The notes under the pieces: model-generated
Told to the model about the DNA's origin: nothing
What the model saw: only the letters and a program-made list of their open reading frames with translations
The model's database searches: none
Source of the DNA: Hymenolepis diminuta
Taxonomy: Eukaryota > Platyhelminthes > Cestoda > Cyclophyllidea > Hymenolepididae
Length of the DNA stretch: 64,000 nt
Reading direction: 5' to 3'
Assembly: GCA_900708905.1 (NCBI GenBank)
Contig: CAADRB010000039.1
Coordinates: 759,599-823,598 of the forward strand
Position numbers and translations under genes: made by a program
Shown: one piece after another, positions 48,496-62,700 of the stretch
How positions within the stretch are numbered: the stretch's first letter is position 1
Layout of the letters: every line of letters starts with the position of its first letter

Positions 48496-50710
48496 TGATG
48501 CATAATTAGCTTCAGGTGATAATTAAGACCGTCGTATCCAACACTTGAATTAGAGTCTTCGAATGGGTAGTAACCGTTTAAAGATTAGGAAACTGCAAAG
48601 AAGAAACATTTATTTGTCTAATTTGTCCGAAAAGATTAACAAATTTTCGTCTCAACAGGGAAATATATAGCTTACAATACAAAATGAAACTAGGAAAAGA
48701 TTAAATTTTGGTCAGTGGTAAGTTCGATGAGCAAGTATTCATGAGGGCACATTCTCCTAACACTGAATCTCAAAGAAGGAGAAATCGTACCAATTAAACG
48801 ACCAAGTTTAGAACACCTCCATAGCTTTAGAGCTGTTGGTCGAAATAAAGTTGTAAAGCTAGTACAAATCAAATGTAATTCATTTTGCTACATGTGGTTT
48901 CATAAATATTCTCACATAATTTTGGAGTCATAAATCATCGCTTCAGTTTGATGATAGTCGTGGAGGTTCAATAAATTTGATGCACATGAACAGTTGTTCC
49001 TTGAATATGAAATCCAACTGTTAGCCAGAAGAAGAGAAAAAGCCAAACCGAAGTCAATGTATGTCCAATATAGCGTGCAGACAAAATCCCATGTAAGCGT
49101 AACAGGCTTCAAATCTGAGTTGAAGTGTCACTCATTATATTTGTGACGATCTCTCGAGCTGATAAGCTTTGTACCCACACTCATAACACGGAGTACGCCC
49201 CAGAAAATTCCCCCTCAGCTAAAGCTATGTGAAATAGACACACGAACATATAACCCACTTCCTTATCAACTTCATAGATGTATTTAACCATTCATCTTCT
49301 CACTATGGGTGCACTCTTCCATAAACATTCCAGGGGACACGACAATCACTACCGTTTGATTTCTTTTAGTCTTCTGTTGCTCTTTAAAGGCTTTTGCCAA
49401 AAAGCATTCACCAGAACCACCTTCCACCTATCCTGTTATTGCAGTGAAGATAGGAAGAAATTACAGATAAACGGGGACCAAAATCAGACACCTAGCCGCA
49501 AACCTCTTCTGACATCAAGACCTGCCTTATGAAGAACCCATAGTGCAGATGCTTGCGGTGAGATGCCTATTGTCGAAGTTATCAATACATCTGAAGCTGA
49601 TAGGGATGAAAAGACCAACCCGAAAAGAATTTTTACTTCAAGTGAGTGTCGACCTTGAGACCAAAAACCTTGCTACAAATAAATGAACGACGCATCGCAT
49701 CAACCTTGATATTGCTGAATTTCCAGCGTTCCAATTAACACCAACTCAATAGCCGTTCGTCACTCCGCATCGAGTGTCAACCAGATCTATGAAAACGAGC
49801 GATCCAACTGCTCAATCGACCTGAACTGCTCTTAAAGCATATTGACTCTTAATTCCACAAACTCGAAGGACAGCTCAATGTGAATCCCAACAGAAGGATT
49901 CCCAGTCATAAACTTGGGCAACATCTAACTTGTTCACTAATCCCGATCTACTTTCAGAGATTGCAGCGGAGATAATCAGAGAAATAACCTGACGTATTTC
50001 ACAGATTTTCATGGACAACGTTGACATTTTACCGAAAAGACGGCAACCGACCCACAAAAGCAACAAAAGTAGAAGCCACAACCTTAATCACAACGTGTTC
50101 ATTACAGCTGTCAGCAAAGATTTTAATGCGCAGAGAGAAAAGAGGTGTAAAGGAGTGAGAATGAACATGGACACCACAGTAGGATTAATAATAAGTATAT
50201 TAAAATATTACTATGGATCGCCGCTATCGAAGTAGAATATAAGCCGGTAAATGGTGTATGATTGGCATATTTTCAAGCTGCGATAGAGAGTGAACATGGC
50301 GATCGAGAGAACGCGCACACAAGCCAAAATCAAGATAGAGATACGAAAAGGCACGAACAGGGCAGAGAAGCAGCGTGTGAATGATTGAAGAAGGACAGAA
50401 AGCAACCAAGGCGGATTGGAGAGACTGCAAATAAAAGGAGAGTGATGGGTGGTTGGTGTACTATAAAAAATATACACGTATACATATCTTCTTCAATGAG
50501 GAGGGCAGAGGGATTAAAATGGGAATAATCAAGCATACAACCAGTAGCACACCCAGAGGGAGAAAGAAATAATTTTGGGAGAGAGTAAGTGGCCTGTGTA
50601 TCACTGAGAGAGAAATTCGATAGCCGATAGATGAAGTGAAATTAAGTTGTAGTTTTGCTGAAGAAAGCGGAGGAATTGAGGGATGGTCAAGAGGGATTAT
50701 CATGCGCGCC
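48496..50710. other. Region downstream of adducin, no gene proven
   Basis: This holds the likely 3' UTR of adducin (next to 50710) and unassigned DNA. Minus-strand frames at 48690-48872 (includes ALKLWRCSKLGRL and MCPHEYLLIELTTDQN) and 48912-49112 have soluble-protein composition but no solid splice links. From 50270 to 50700 the plus strand is purine-rich. Confidence 0.35.
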
Positions 50711-53700
50711 TTAGACAGCGACCGGCTTGGTCTTCTTCCTAAATGTCGGGAAACGGAAGCTTCCCCATTTGCCTCCCTTCTTCTTGTCCACCTTTGCTTT
50801 ATGCTGAAATATTAAATGCACATTAAGAAAATTAATCACCTGCAACACCTTATAGCAATGTTTCAAAACATAGTCATACCGTCATTGCCTGTGCTTCTCA
50901 CTTCCATATCATAAGCATACATGTTAACATAGTATAACTTATCAAATACGCCGCTACAGGGAACTTAGAGGCAAATTAAGCAAACTTATCACAAATTAAC
51001 GAAATACACTCAATCTTTGCTATGGGAGATGAAAGTAGCCACTGTGACAAGATGACCGCTTCCTATCATTCACATACACCTTTGTGTTCCATGGTCCGCC
51101 CTTCCGTCTCTTGGAGACCTTCATTTTACCTTGCCTTGGTTATAATATGCATTACAATAAACATTTAAACAACATTTACTACAGTGGTGAAGCATAGCCT
51201 ATTCTGGTTCATCATGGCAGCTCGCATATATGCTACCTAAAACAATTATTTCGCATCAACTGACGTTTGCATTTTAAATCTCAGGTAAGGGAAAGAGAGT
51301 AATTGTGCAATTTGAGCCAAATTCAAGGGCATCTGCCAATATTTTTATAATCTGATAGGGATTAGTTAGCAGTAGTGATTGATTGTACTCTTTTCTCATA
51401 GTAATCACTTGAGAAATTCCCGTATCTGATTCAACTTAGCTAAGAAATTAATGGTATTTCTGAATATACCGGGTTGTACCCACATAGCTTCTGGATTGGG
51501 AGGTAATGTACCTCAGAAGACGAAAGAAAAAATTACCATTTCTGATAGATACTACTGAAGATATGAGTAAGTAGAAAAAAGGGGTAAAACTGACCTCTTC
51601 ATCATCCGAAGCTGCACCGTCAACAGCTTCCATTGTATTGCAGCTGCGAGCTGAGAGGTTGACTGAAGCAAAAAAAGTATTATATAAAGTAGCAAAAAGG
51701 TATGAAGACATTGTCAGAGGGTTTATGTCAACAAACTGTCATTGTAGAGGTAGGAAAACCCGATAATCCCACATCCATTACGAAAAGTATTCACTATACA
51801 TGACCTCGATAGAAAATATGCTGGGGCCTCTGATAGACATACTCGCATTATAAAATCAATTTTGTTGACCAGAATCAACCATCCACATCAATTGAGATGT
51901 GTCGATGGACATCAATCTTGTGATCACCGACCTGTCAGAAATGTACATCGACCAATGCCCCACCCCATAAATAGGTGTTTCCATCCATACAAAACATAAC
52001 TTACTGGAATTTACTAGGATCAGACGTATGCTATCTAAGCCGTATTCGTGATGTTACAATTAAACCTATGGTGATTCTCTTAATACCAAATCGGCTAGAT
52101 TGAATGTCATAAATTAATCGCCGCTAACAAAGTAATAAACTTCGGAGTGACGAAAAAGTTTATGGTAATAAACTTTACTAAAAGAGCAACAGCAGTGCCA
52201 AAAACTTTAAAGAAGCTTTAAGTGGCAAAAATTTCTCTCCACTTTAACTGCTTCTGCTCTCACACAAGTAGCCAAAACGGGTGGTGGAATTGAAAAGCTA
52301 TTAATTTAATAACAGCGAGACCCAAAGAATTACACAAATTAAACCCAGAATAGGAAATGAAGTAGACAACAAGGGAATACGAAATGTATAATTGGTCAAC
52401 TATATTCGATTTCTCCACATTCAGACTGATGATCAATGAAGTGATTGGAAAAAACGCTAATAATCCGGTGAACAGTTGTTTGAACACAAAAGCTTGCGTA
52501 ATTAGCAAAAAAGAAACTTGCCATTAGTAAAAAGCAATCAAAAAGACTTGTACAGAAGTAAGATTTGTTTTCATATTTACAACTAGAATCGAAAACACAC
52601 TTAGAGAAGATTTATAAGCACAAATTCTGATCGATTCATCAAGTGGTGTTCGACGAACAGTTGCAACTCAACTTATTTTATCTATTTGTGACTCCCAGAA
52701 TCCATTATAATCTGATCATACGTGGTTGATCTGTCAGGTCGTATGTGAATTGGCAGTTTCCCTGTTAGTTATTAGCCTTAATATCTGTTGATCTAATCGT
52801 AAAGCGTAGATCTCAAGCGTCCTTTTCACCTATTGTCACATAATGGAAGAGGGAAACTTATACTTCTTCCATGAGTAAGTTTTTGTTAGAATAGAATTGT
52901 ACCAGTGTCTCATATTGAATTCGTTGACAGTGACGTCAAAGCTTATCTAAGATATATATATATATAACCGAGCCCGAAGCACCAAGCGTCGGGGATACTG
53001 AATCGAACACAGATCAGAGCAAACTGACAATATCCCTCAGATTATGCATGATTCATTAAATTCTGAGGGTAACTTAAGATAGTGTTTGAACCAGTTAAGC
53101 GACTTGAAAGAGACGGCTAAACTTAAACCCGTACTATTCGTTGCATTGAAAGATATATATGTGCCTGACGAGCGCTCTAGCTGATCATGTGAAACGTAAC
53201 TCACCTAGATTCCTGGCATTGGCAGGGAGACTGGCACTCTTGTTGGCCAGATCAGACCTTGGTGTAGGCGGTGTACGAGGCTCCTCAATTACCGTATCCG
53301 GATATTCCTTTGAACCTGTTCGAGGACAAAACAGTAAGGATCAAATAAACAAAGGTTCCTGATCGGGTGTAGCGCTCAAAGGTAAGAACGAATAAATAAG
53401 CAGATAAAACTACTTTAAATACAGATTAGGTATGAAGTTAAGGTTTACTCTTTGTGAAAACTAACCGTTACTAATTATAACAGGCAGTAAGCTAGATTAA
53501 CTAAACCTAATTCGGTATCAAGAGTAAAATACTTATTTCATGCAAGACAACCCGTATTCAAGGACAAGTTTGGATCTATAAAAATCTATAAAATAATAAA
53601 ACTACTTAAATTATTGCAATAATGCAGCGTGAAATTAATAGAATGAAAATAAAATGGCCATAAATTTTAGCCATTGCAACCAACTGGGCGTGTTCCTTCC

Positions 53701-56700
53701 TTCGAGTTATAGAAGTCAAGATTAAAGCTACTGATAAAACCACTCAGTAGGACTTGGTAGCAATGTCAAGTTAGAAAAAACTAAATAATGAAGTCGACTG
53801 GTGGTGAGTGCAATCAACAATTACCTAAAAAATAACCAACATGCTGATTAAATTACATAAATCATGACGATAATGCAAGGCTTGAATGAACTGTAGTTAT
53901 AAATTAGTTAACTGGATCATTTTCGATACAATCTGTCAACAAGCATGAAATTAATCCAGCCGGATGAAAAAGTCAGCTCACGAAAAAATATACGTTTTAA
54001 TTTTGTTTTTTTTTCATTTTCTCGTTTAGAGAAGTCAGAACAAAGCATATGCGCGATGTGTGCAAGGGTTTTATTGGAGATAGATTACACGACGAGAACG
54101 GAATAAAAGAAAGCTGTTAAAGGTATCTACGGGGGTATAACATATCTCTACCGCTGCTACACACACACACACACGTACAAACCGGTCAATTTAACGCCTT
54201 TCTCAAAGCATCTGCAATGAAAAGAATAAAACAACACATTGGGGAGAAATTTGATTATGTTCTACATTATTATCAGTTTTAGGCATTTAAACGATATAGG
54301 GCATTCAAGGAGTTTAGGCTTAGTGTAAATATTATTTACATGGTTAGTGGTTAGATTTATAGCAGGAAAGCAGATTCGAACAATTTCGTCACCCTGAACA
54401 AAGTTCATCCTTCAAACACTGAGTCATTCAATTACTGTTCATCATGCATAAGAATAAAATCTCGCCACTCTTACATTACTTGTGGTCTAAATATGTCACT
54501 ATTAAGGAATACCATATTGATAAGGCAAGTCAAGGTGAAAGGGCATAGAGTCTAACAAGATGCATGAAAGATAGAAATAAGAACCGAGGACTACATAGGG
54601 TGAAAGAAAGCGACCATCTCGTCTTATTACCGCAATCCCCTTGCTCAACAAGCGGTATGAAGCTGAGAATACGTCCTGATTTAGTCAATAGCTATACCGA
54701 CCGAAGGGATGTGTCTATATTTGGACTAGCAGAGTTGTGAGTCCACTTGCCTAGTGCTTTGCAGTTTACATAACATTAGTTACCTCGCATGGGTCTAAAT
54801 ATCAGTGTCACTTAAACACGTCAAGGACAACTAAACCTCAGAAAATACGACATGAAACGCTTAAATGACAATTATATTTTATTTTAACAAATAGGCGATA
54901 GATAGTTAACACAAAATCATAGATCATGCATTATAGTCGGTCTTAAACTGACTCGTCAGATGTGCCAAAAATAAACACTGACATTGCTCTTTTTCCCGAT
55001 TTCTTTCATAGAAACTGTAGAGGGAAATCTCAAGAATTGGTAATGAATAGGTCAGTCACTTAAAAAATTAATATACCATTTAGGTTTACTTTGTTAGCCA
55101 GAGTTAAACTATTTCCTGCGACATTTTTGATTGATATATGACAATAACAAACAATACCTCCGATATTTTACAAGCTAACAGGAGATAGAAAACAGACGAC
55201 ATCCCTGTTAATAAAAATGTCAACCGGTATGACAAACATGTGTGTGCAAATACGGTGAATTTCCTGAATTGGATCAAATCAATGGATATAGCAACCACAG
55301 CACATAAAAAAATGTATAGGCTGAACTGAGTTAGAGCGATTAATTGCAAACGAAGTAAGCTGATGTGACAGTTGGAAAAAGTGCATTCACAACGTAAATA
55401 CGGTCTTAAAACACGAACAAACATGCCTTTCACTCTACTGACCATTTTCACTGCCAGGCGATTTAGTACTTTAACCCTTCTAATGTAAAGAAAAAACAGT
55501 TTTGTATCATTATACTGCGACACTAGGAAAAAAACGTACGGACAAAACACGAGACCCAATATAGTGTTTTGGTAAGATTTTAATTGAAGATTGAATATAT
55601 GGGATGATAAGTCATTAAGCAGTAACAGCAACACTTAACTAAAAATATACTTTTTAATAAATAAAAACTTGTATATAATGAATTTTTGTATCGACCGCTT
55701 AGGAAGTTTGCTTACGTGACTGCACGAGCATACACATGAACACTTATGAAGGCGTGCCTCATGTATATAAACACAACACATGAGAAAAACGCGGACCTAA
55801 TGTTAAACTCTGGACTGTGATATCTAATTAATTGGAAGAAAACAGACATGTAATTAGGTGCATAATAAATGCATTGGTATGCAAATGTCAAAGAGATAAA
55901 GCAACAATAGAAAACGACATTAATTGCTCATGCATGTATTGAGTGAGAGAGCAGAAATCATCGGCAGGGCTTACGATTGAGCGTAGAGAAGGGAGAAGTA
56001 GTCTTTTTGTTTTTACGGCCAGACTTCTTCTTGGATTTCTTTGAGGACTTTTCCAACGTGGAGGAGGGAGCGAGATCAACGGGGGGCACAGCAACGGCAG
56101 TAGAGAGCTCTTCCACAGACTCTTCCGCGAGACTGGGTCTGTAGTGGGCGCGACGATGACTGCCACCATTATGTACCATAGGGGTAGATTGCGCTTGTGA
56201 AGGCAGGTGAGTGGCAAAAGAGGGCTGTTCCTCAACTGCACATTGTGATTACACAACAGCAACACAACACGGAGAGATAGAAAGCAAAACATGCAAACTG
56301 AGACATGAGGGACAAAATCACAGCGAAATCAAGTGCAAAGGGATGGAGAAAGGAAAGTGAACGTACCGATGTCGGGTTTAGCAAGCCATTGATTGCGTTG
56401 AATGCCCTTCTCCTTGTTAGAACGGACCGTACTCGCAATTCTACAACAGAGAGAGTATTCTAATAAAGTAAAGCACTTTAAACAGAAATTACGCCTTATA
56501 ATCGAAAAAGAATACCCAAGTCAACATCGTACTAATGCACTAGGATTAGAGTAAAGGTGGACATTTTTGACTCAATAATAGAAGCTGAGATGAAAAGACA
56601 CCTAATCTGCAAAAAATCAAGAAAATTCCTTTACTAGACATTTGGTAAAATACAAAAATGAAACATCAAAACAATAGAGTAACATTCAGACGGTAAAAGT

Positions 56701-59700
56701 CCCTTCAACAATGATAATGACAAATCATTACCTTAAATGGTTAAAAAAGAAAGAAATAAGTTAACCTAGGATGAGGTATCTTTGAAATGTTTCTGCATTT
56801 AAGCCTTAGTTAAGAAATAATTTACAACGCATTTTTGTTTTAGCACATAGGCCAAACAAAACAGAACAACAGGTCTAATTTTAGCATCTTTCAAAAATTG
56901 TAATTTTTAAAAGTTGCTTTAAAATTGAGCGATTGAATAGAGCAATATTAGAGTGCAAATGAGGACAAACAAGGTGCTTTTTCAAATATATAAATACTGT
57001 CAGTTGATTTACAAAAAGCAAGAAAGTCAAGCAAATCACCAAATTAAGTATCACAGAATGCTAATTCGGGTTATAAAGAAGAGTGGGTAAAAGAGAAGTC
57101 GCACAACTCACTCAGAGATTTGCTTGGCTCCAGCTTGAGTGGCAGCAGTAATGTCATCGACATCACTAGCGTCGGGTCCGACGGTGGTATCAGAGAGGAA
57201 GCCAGTACCGGCGTAGAGGGAGCTATCAGCTCCTGCCAATTGGCCAGTTGTCGACCAGGGTACCTCAGTGGGTGGGCGACGCAACAAATTGGGATTGCGG
57301 TAGGCGTAACCTGTTCGGTAGCCTGCGTTGTCCAGCATTCGCATCTGTGCCTCGAACTCCATCTCGCCCACTCCCCAGCCCGAGAGATCTGGGATGACAG
57401 TTTTAGTTAATGCTTAGACCAGTTAGGAACCTTATTAATAAAGTGCTATGGACAGCAAATGTTAACTAAAGGTCATCAATTCGGAAAGATAAAAATAACC
57501 CTAACAACTGCATTAAACATAGGCGACATTACTAGCCACTTCCAAACTATGTAGTCTAGCTTATTCCTACTGTGTGGCTTTGTCTACATTCTATTACGGC
57601 AAAACGGCCCATTCATCAATCCAATTAAGTTAATCCCCTGTCAATTAAATAAAAACGACAATCCAGAGATCTCAAATTTATGATTCATTAAATAAGATTA
57701 CGCATTCAGGCATCTAAAAGGCGATGTATTTACCTTACTTGGAGTAGGTACCAGCAAGAAGCCCAATTGGCAAAGTCGAATTAAGAATTCGAAATTTTAG
57801 TTTCAAAGTCAAAGAAAAAATTCAAATAGTGTCGCGGCACAAGATTAGACCCTTCTAATACTTCTAGAGTGCCAGAAGTATTAAGCTACTAACTGTAAAA
57901 CCTGAGACGGTAACACATTCAATCATCCAATAACTGCTAAATTTCCAGCCCCACTGAACTCCAAAGTAAAAATATTGAGAAGTATCTGGATACGTCTAGT
58001 CAAGCAAAGAACGAAAAAGGTCTGTATCATCAGGATCTATTTCGCATAGTTTTAAAATATTTAAAAACAAACAGGGAAGCTTCTAGGACATACTCTATGT
58101 CCTAGACTCAAGAAAGGGTACAAAATCCCTATTAATTAGAGAGATCAAGGCTCCTCTTGATTGTAAGGGGGTGGATAAGAAATAAAACGGCAGGGGAAAA
58201 TCTAAAATATCGTCAATTACTCTGAATTTATAACTAAATGATATACGGTACTCCATCGTCCCTACCACCAGACATTCAATGACTAAATTTTTACTTTAAG
58301 TAAAAAGAGCACTATTGCTGACATTTCATGATTGATGTATAACGGATCTATTGGTTAGATTGAAGGACTCTCGTATAAATGATTTATTGGCCTATCTGCA
58401 AGGTGACTGATAAGTGTCAACACCCCAACCCACTTGACGGACTGCCAAAATTCAAGTTAAGCGACGACGGTATTACATAATGAGTGATAAAAAACGCGAA
58501 CCCAAATAATAATGAGACTTTTATAATCCTATTTTGAAAGACAAGCAGGTTTTAGAAGGCGATGACGCAGACTTAAAAACTATCGACACAAATTTGACGA
58601 TTGCACTGTCCAAATGACAGGCACAACGTAATACACAAGAATTCCATTGAATCGAAAGAAAGTGTAGGATACAGCATTCATTATGGTCGGAAATCACCGA
58701 AAGTGTGAAACATCTCAAGTTCATTGAGGAAAGTAGACAGCACTTAACTTAAGTAGAAACGCATCCTTGAGCTGCTATTTTAAAAGAAATTCGCATTCTA
58801 CCACCTCTCGTGAATTAACGATTAAAATAACCCCTACTTTGGAAGAATGACCGCAACTTGCAGTGCTAGAGACTATCATGGGATAAGGAAGATCAATCAT
58901 AATATCTAAAGCATATTTGTTTAAATCGTGTGATCGAGGCAACCATATGAAGTTAGAGATTAAGGCCTTATTCGACTATATAATTTAATAGTGGTTTGTA
59001 AAATACCCCGTCATAAAAATTCACAAGAAAGCACCCTTTTTCTCGGAAAAACTGACATTTAATACACATATTCCTTACCTTTTGAAGCAATATGCAAAAG
59101 CTGCATAAGAGACATACGGCCCACTTATGAACATTGCGACAGAGACTAGAAAGTGCAGCAGCACATATGAGAAATTTCACAGCATAGATGCCAAGTTATT
59201 CCTCTCTCTAGAGTTAACCGTGAGACAAAATGAAGAAATAAGAGGGAAATTGTTTACGTATTTGAAAATTGAACGATCGGCAAAATAGGACTCAAGGAGA
59301 ATAAATCTGACAAGTACAAAAAGCAGTGAAACACTCGCCTATTAGCATCAAGCTAAGTTAAGGAGGAATAATGCAAACTTAATCTCTAAAGACAATTCAC
59401 AAAAACCAACGATTTAGCAAAGAATTGCATTGTAATGCTTTGAAAAGTTCTTTTTTACAATAAACTAAACCTTAGCTAGGAAGAAATTCCACACCAGCTC
59501 TTGAAAAACCGGATACGAAATTTCATTAGGCATGTTCAATCCCATACCTGAGTGCAAATGAACGTAAATAATAAATCAAAATGATTGCACATGTTTACGA
59601 GCAGCTTTTGTTAGAGAATTGTAAACACACCCCCTGATGATATGAATGAATGAAATCGTTTTTGAGAAACACACTGTCTTGTCATCTTGTATAAACAACA

Positions 59701-62700
59701 CAACGAATTTATTGCATTCATTGACTGGACGAAATACAAAAAAAGCAAGTTTTAGCAAATTTGCACCTCAGGCAACGATTCCATTGCATGTTGTCATTCC
59801 TTCGAACTCCATCAGCAGTTCATTGTATATCTTTTAACAACCGATACTAAGTTAAATTACACATAAGACATTAAAAAACACGGGCAGCTAATTTGCAGGG
59901 GAGAACAAAGACCATTACCAAGTTCATGAACGATGTAAAACTTCCGTAAACATAGCACAGGCCCCTTAGCGATCTTCAAACTAGTTTCATTCTTACCAAT
60001 GGATCAATTTGTGCTGTTGGCATTTTGACAGTTAGCCTAGACAAGACGAACTCGCAAATTACCATCAAATCAGCACCGATTTTATCTTCAACAGTCGATC
60101 GTACGCAACATTTCTTAGCACTCTAAATGTCAATAATAAATTGTCTAGAAGATAACGCACTTCTGCCTTCCTACAGCGTCTGTGATAATGTAAAATTTTA
60201 GTGAGCACATCCATAACAATTCAACGAGTGCGCACAATATGCTTTCAACTATTAGTAATAATTAACAGAGTGAGCAAGGAACAAGAGATGATTTGCCTGA
60301 GAGAGGTACGTACCAGTGACGCCAGAGCTTGTTGATTTGGCTCCCAGCCCATTAAGATGATGATCGCCACCGTTATTGTTGTTTTCATCACCGGCAGTGC
60401 CATTAGTCTCTGAAGCGAAGGGTACGGAATTTTGTTGCAGTTGATGATCCTCTCCGTTGTTTTCGTCTAATTGTTCGAGTGCTTCTGCCTTCTCACCACT
60501 GGTTGGAAGGACAAATTCATTGAGCAGGTTGGTACTGCAGCCCAACTGCAAAAGTTGCATCTATACACGAAGAAGACAAGCACCTAGATTAATAAGTCGA
60601 AGTGATAAACAGTCCGAGAATCGTAAATGGCAAGCAGGTAATCTAAATGCCATCCGAATACGGGGCAATTACTAGGCCCTTCAGTCTAACTACCAATCCC
60701 ATGGAACTAGTTCACAAGTACCGAAAAGGAAAATTAGATAAGAATTATAAAATCTATTTTCAAAATTCAGAGGAATCCGCAAATAGAAGTTGAACCTGTA
60801 GTTCATAGGTTTTTGAATCATTTAAAGGATAACGTAACTCAAATGAGACCAGATAGGCCTAAAAAATGTGAACTTTGATACATATCGAGAGCGCATTTAC
60901 ATTTAAAACCAGGCACAAGCTAGATTAACGGCTGAGTGTAAGTGAATGAAAAAGCAGAGATTGTATGGAAGTAGTTAACCGCAATAAGTGGAAGTGAAGT
61001 TAAGGAAAGAAATTTATCAGAACCAGTTGCTTCTGAAATAACGCAAAGACTTCCTTTTTTGTTTAATGAATGGGAGGGGAAAATGTTTTCTCACGATACA
61101 AAATAAACAGTTAATGACAACTTTTATGGTGGAAACACAAATGTATCTTTAAATTAAGGTAGAAATTGAATGTAGATATTAAGTAATACATTGGAATATC
61201 TCATTAAAAAATAATGGTAAAAAGTGATAAGAAACTAATATGCAAATACGTCAGCAAGGTATTGATAAAATTGCATTACTATTCCATATTCATCGTTTTC
61301 AAGTTCGATACTCAACGAAGTACGTCCAGTGGACGTTATGAACGAGCGTCTCTAGTCAAAACTGGTCAAGATAGAGAGATAGTAAATTCCAGCATAATAC
61401 CACATTAAGCAGGAATAGTTGGTAATACAAAGGAATTACCATAGTTTAAAGGCACTGCTAATTCTGCTCATTGAAAATGCCACCTTAATTTCTTTCTTTC
61501 CTTAATGATTTGATTGTTAAAGTAAATCAAACAACGTCCGCTTGCAATTATGGAAGGGAAAATCTTGAGTGCCTCTTAAACTTCATAATTACATCGGATT
61601 GAATCAACTGTGTTATAGATTCAAGACTCAAACTTGTCTGTTAAGAAGATATCTCTGAAGATTCACGCATCAGGTTTGCGACGGTTTACCGAAAAGGTGA
61701 GCTTTGTATTCTATCTTAAATTTAGGACAAAGAGCATGTCCTGGCTAATCGCCATTCTGTTGAAGCTAAGTAAATTGGAAGCCCGAAAAACAGCCCTACT
61801 TGTATTCAGATATTTTTCTGGCTTTTGAATTAGAGTACATCGGGACAGCCAATTTAGCTGACACAAGATGCGAAGTTCAACCATCCGAACTTTATGGTTA
61901 GCCTCTGAATAATGTGGACATTCCAGCTAGATTTACGAGGTTCTGATCATGTGCCAGAGCTTCTTCAGCTCATCTTTAGTAATCAGGTATGAATCTAATC
62001 GCTCTTTTTCCTAAAAATGAGTGAGTGGAATAATTCATGTGAAGTTGCCAAAATGAAGGAACTACGTTGCAATTATGCAAATTTGAATTCGTCAATGATC
62101 TTTAAGTGCACTGCAACTCATAAAATCAGCAACATGACCAGCTCAGCCAATACCGTGCAAAAGCATCAAATGCAATTTGATCGAAAAAATATTTAAACTC
62201 GCAACATACTTTTTCAAAGTAACAGTAGGTAAAGTGATTCAATGGTGGGCTTGAATCATTATATGAGACGCCCATATGCAGGGATAACACAAGCCTAATA
62301 TTAATATGGCAGACCTGTGCCGACAGAAATGACATTGTGTAAGCGAAAGCATATATTGCAGCAGTGCTATTCTAAAGAAGCCAATTTGAAGTCGGAAACT
62401 CGCATAAGTATGAATATCGGTCTTATAGGTTTAATGAGATAGCAAAAGCTGAATAACATTACCACTCTGAAGCCTTTCTTATGAGAAATTCGCATTTTAT
62501 CACCTCTCTGGATCAATCTTAACTATTGCAGTATGATAAAATATTTGAAAATATAAAATCATCTTCCAAGACTTAACAAATGAAAGACTCAACCATACTG
62601 GCAGTCAATTAGATCAGAAATCAACCCTATCACAGATAACAACAGTTCAATTGTACATAAGTTCGCTTTCCACAATATTCTACTCAATCTTAGCTTATCG

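Noticed and set aside
52260..52508. 82-codon hydrophobic minus-strand frame in an adducin intron
   Set aside because: T-rich template DNA yields Phe/Ile/Leu-rich frames by chance, and no receptor or transporter motif is present.
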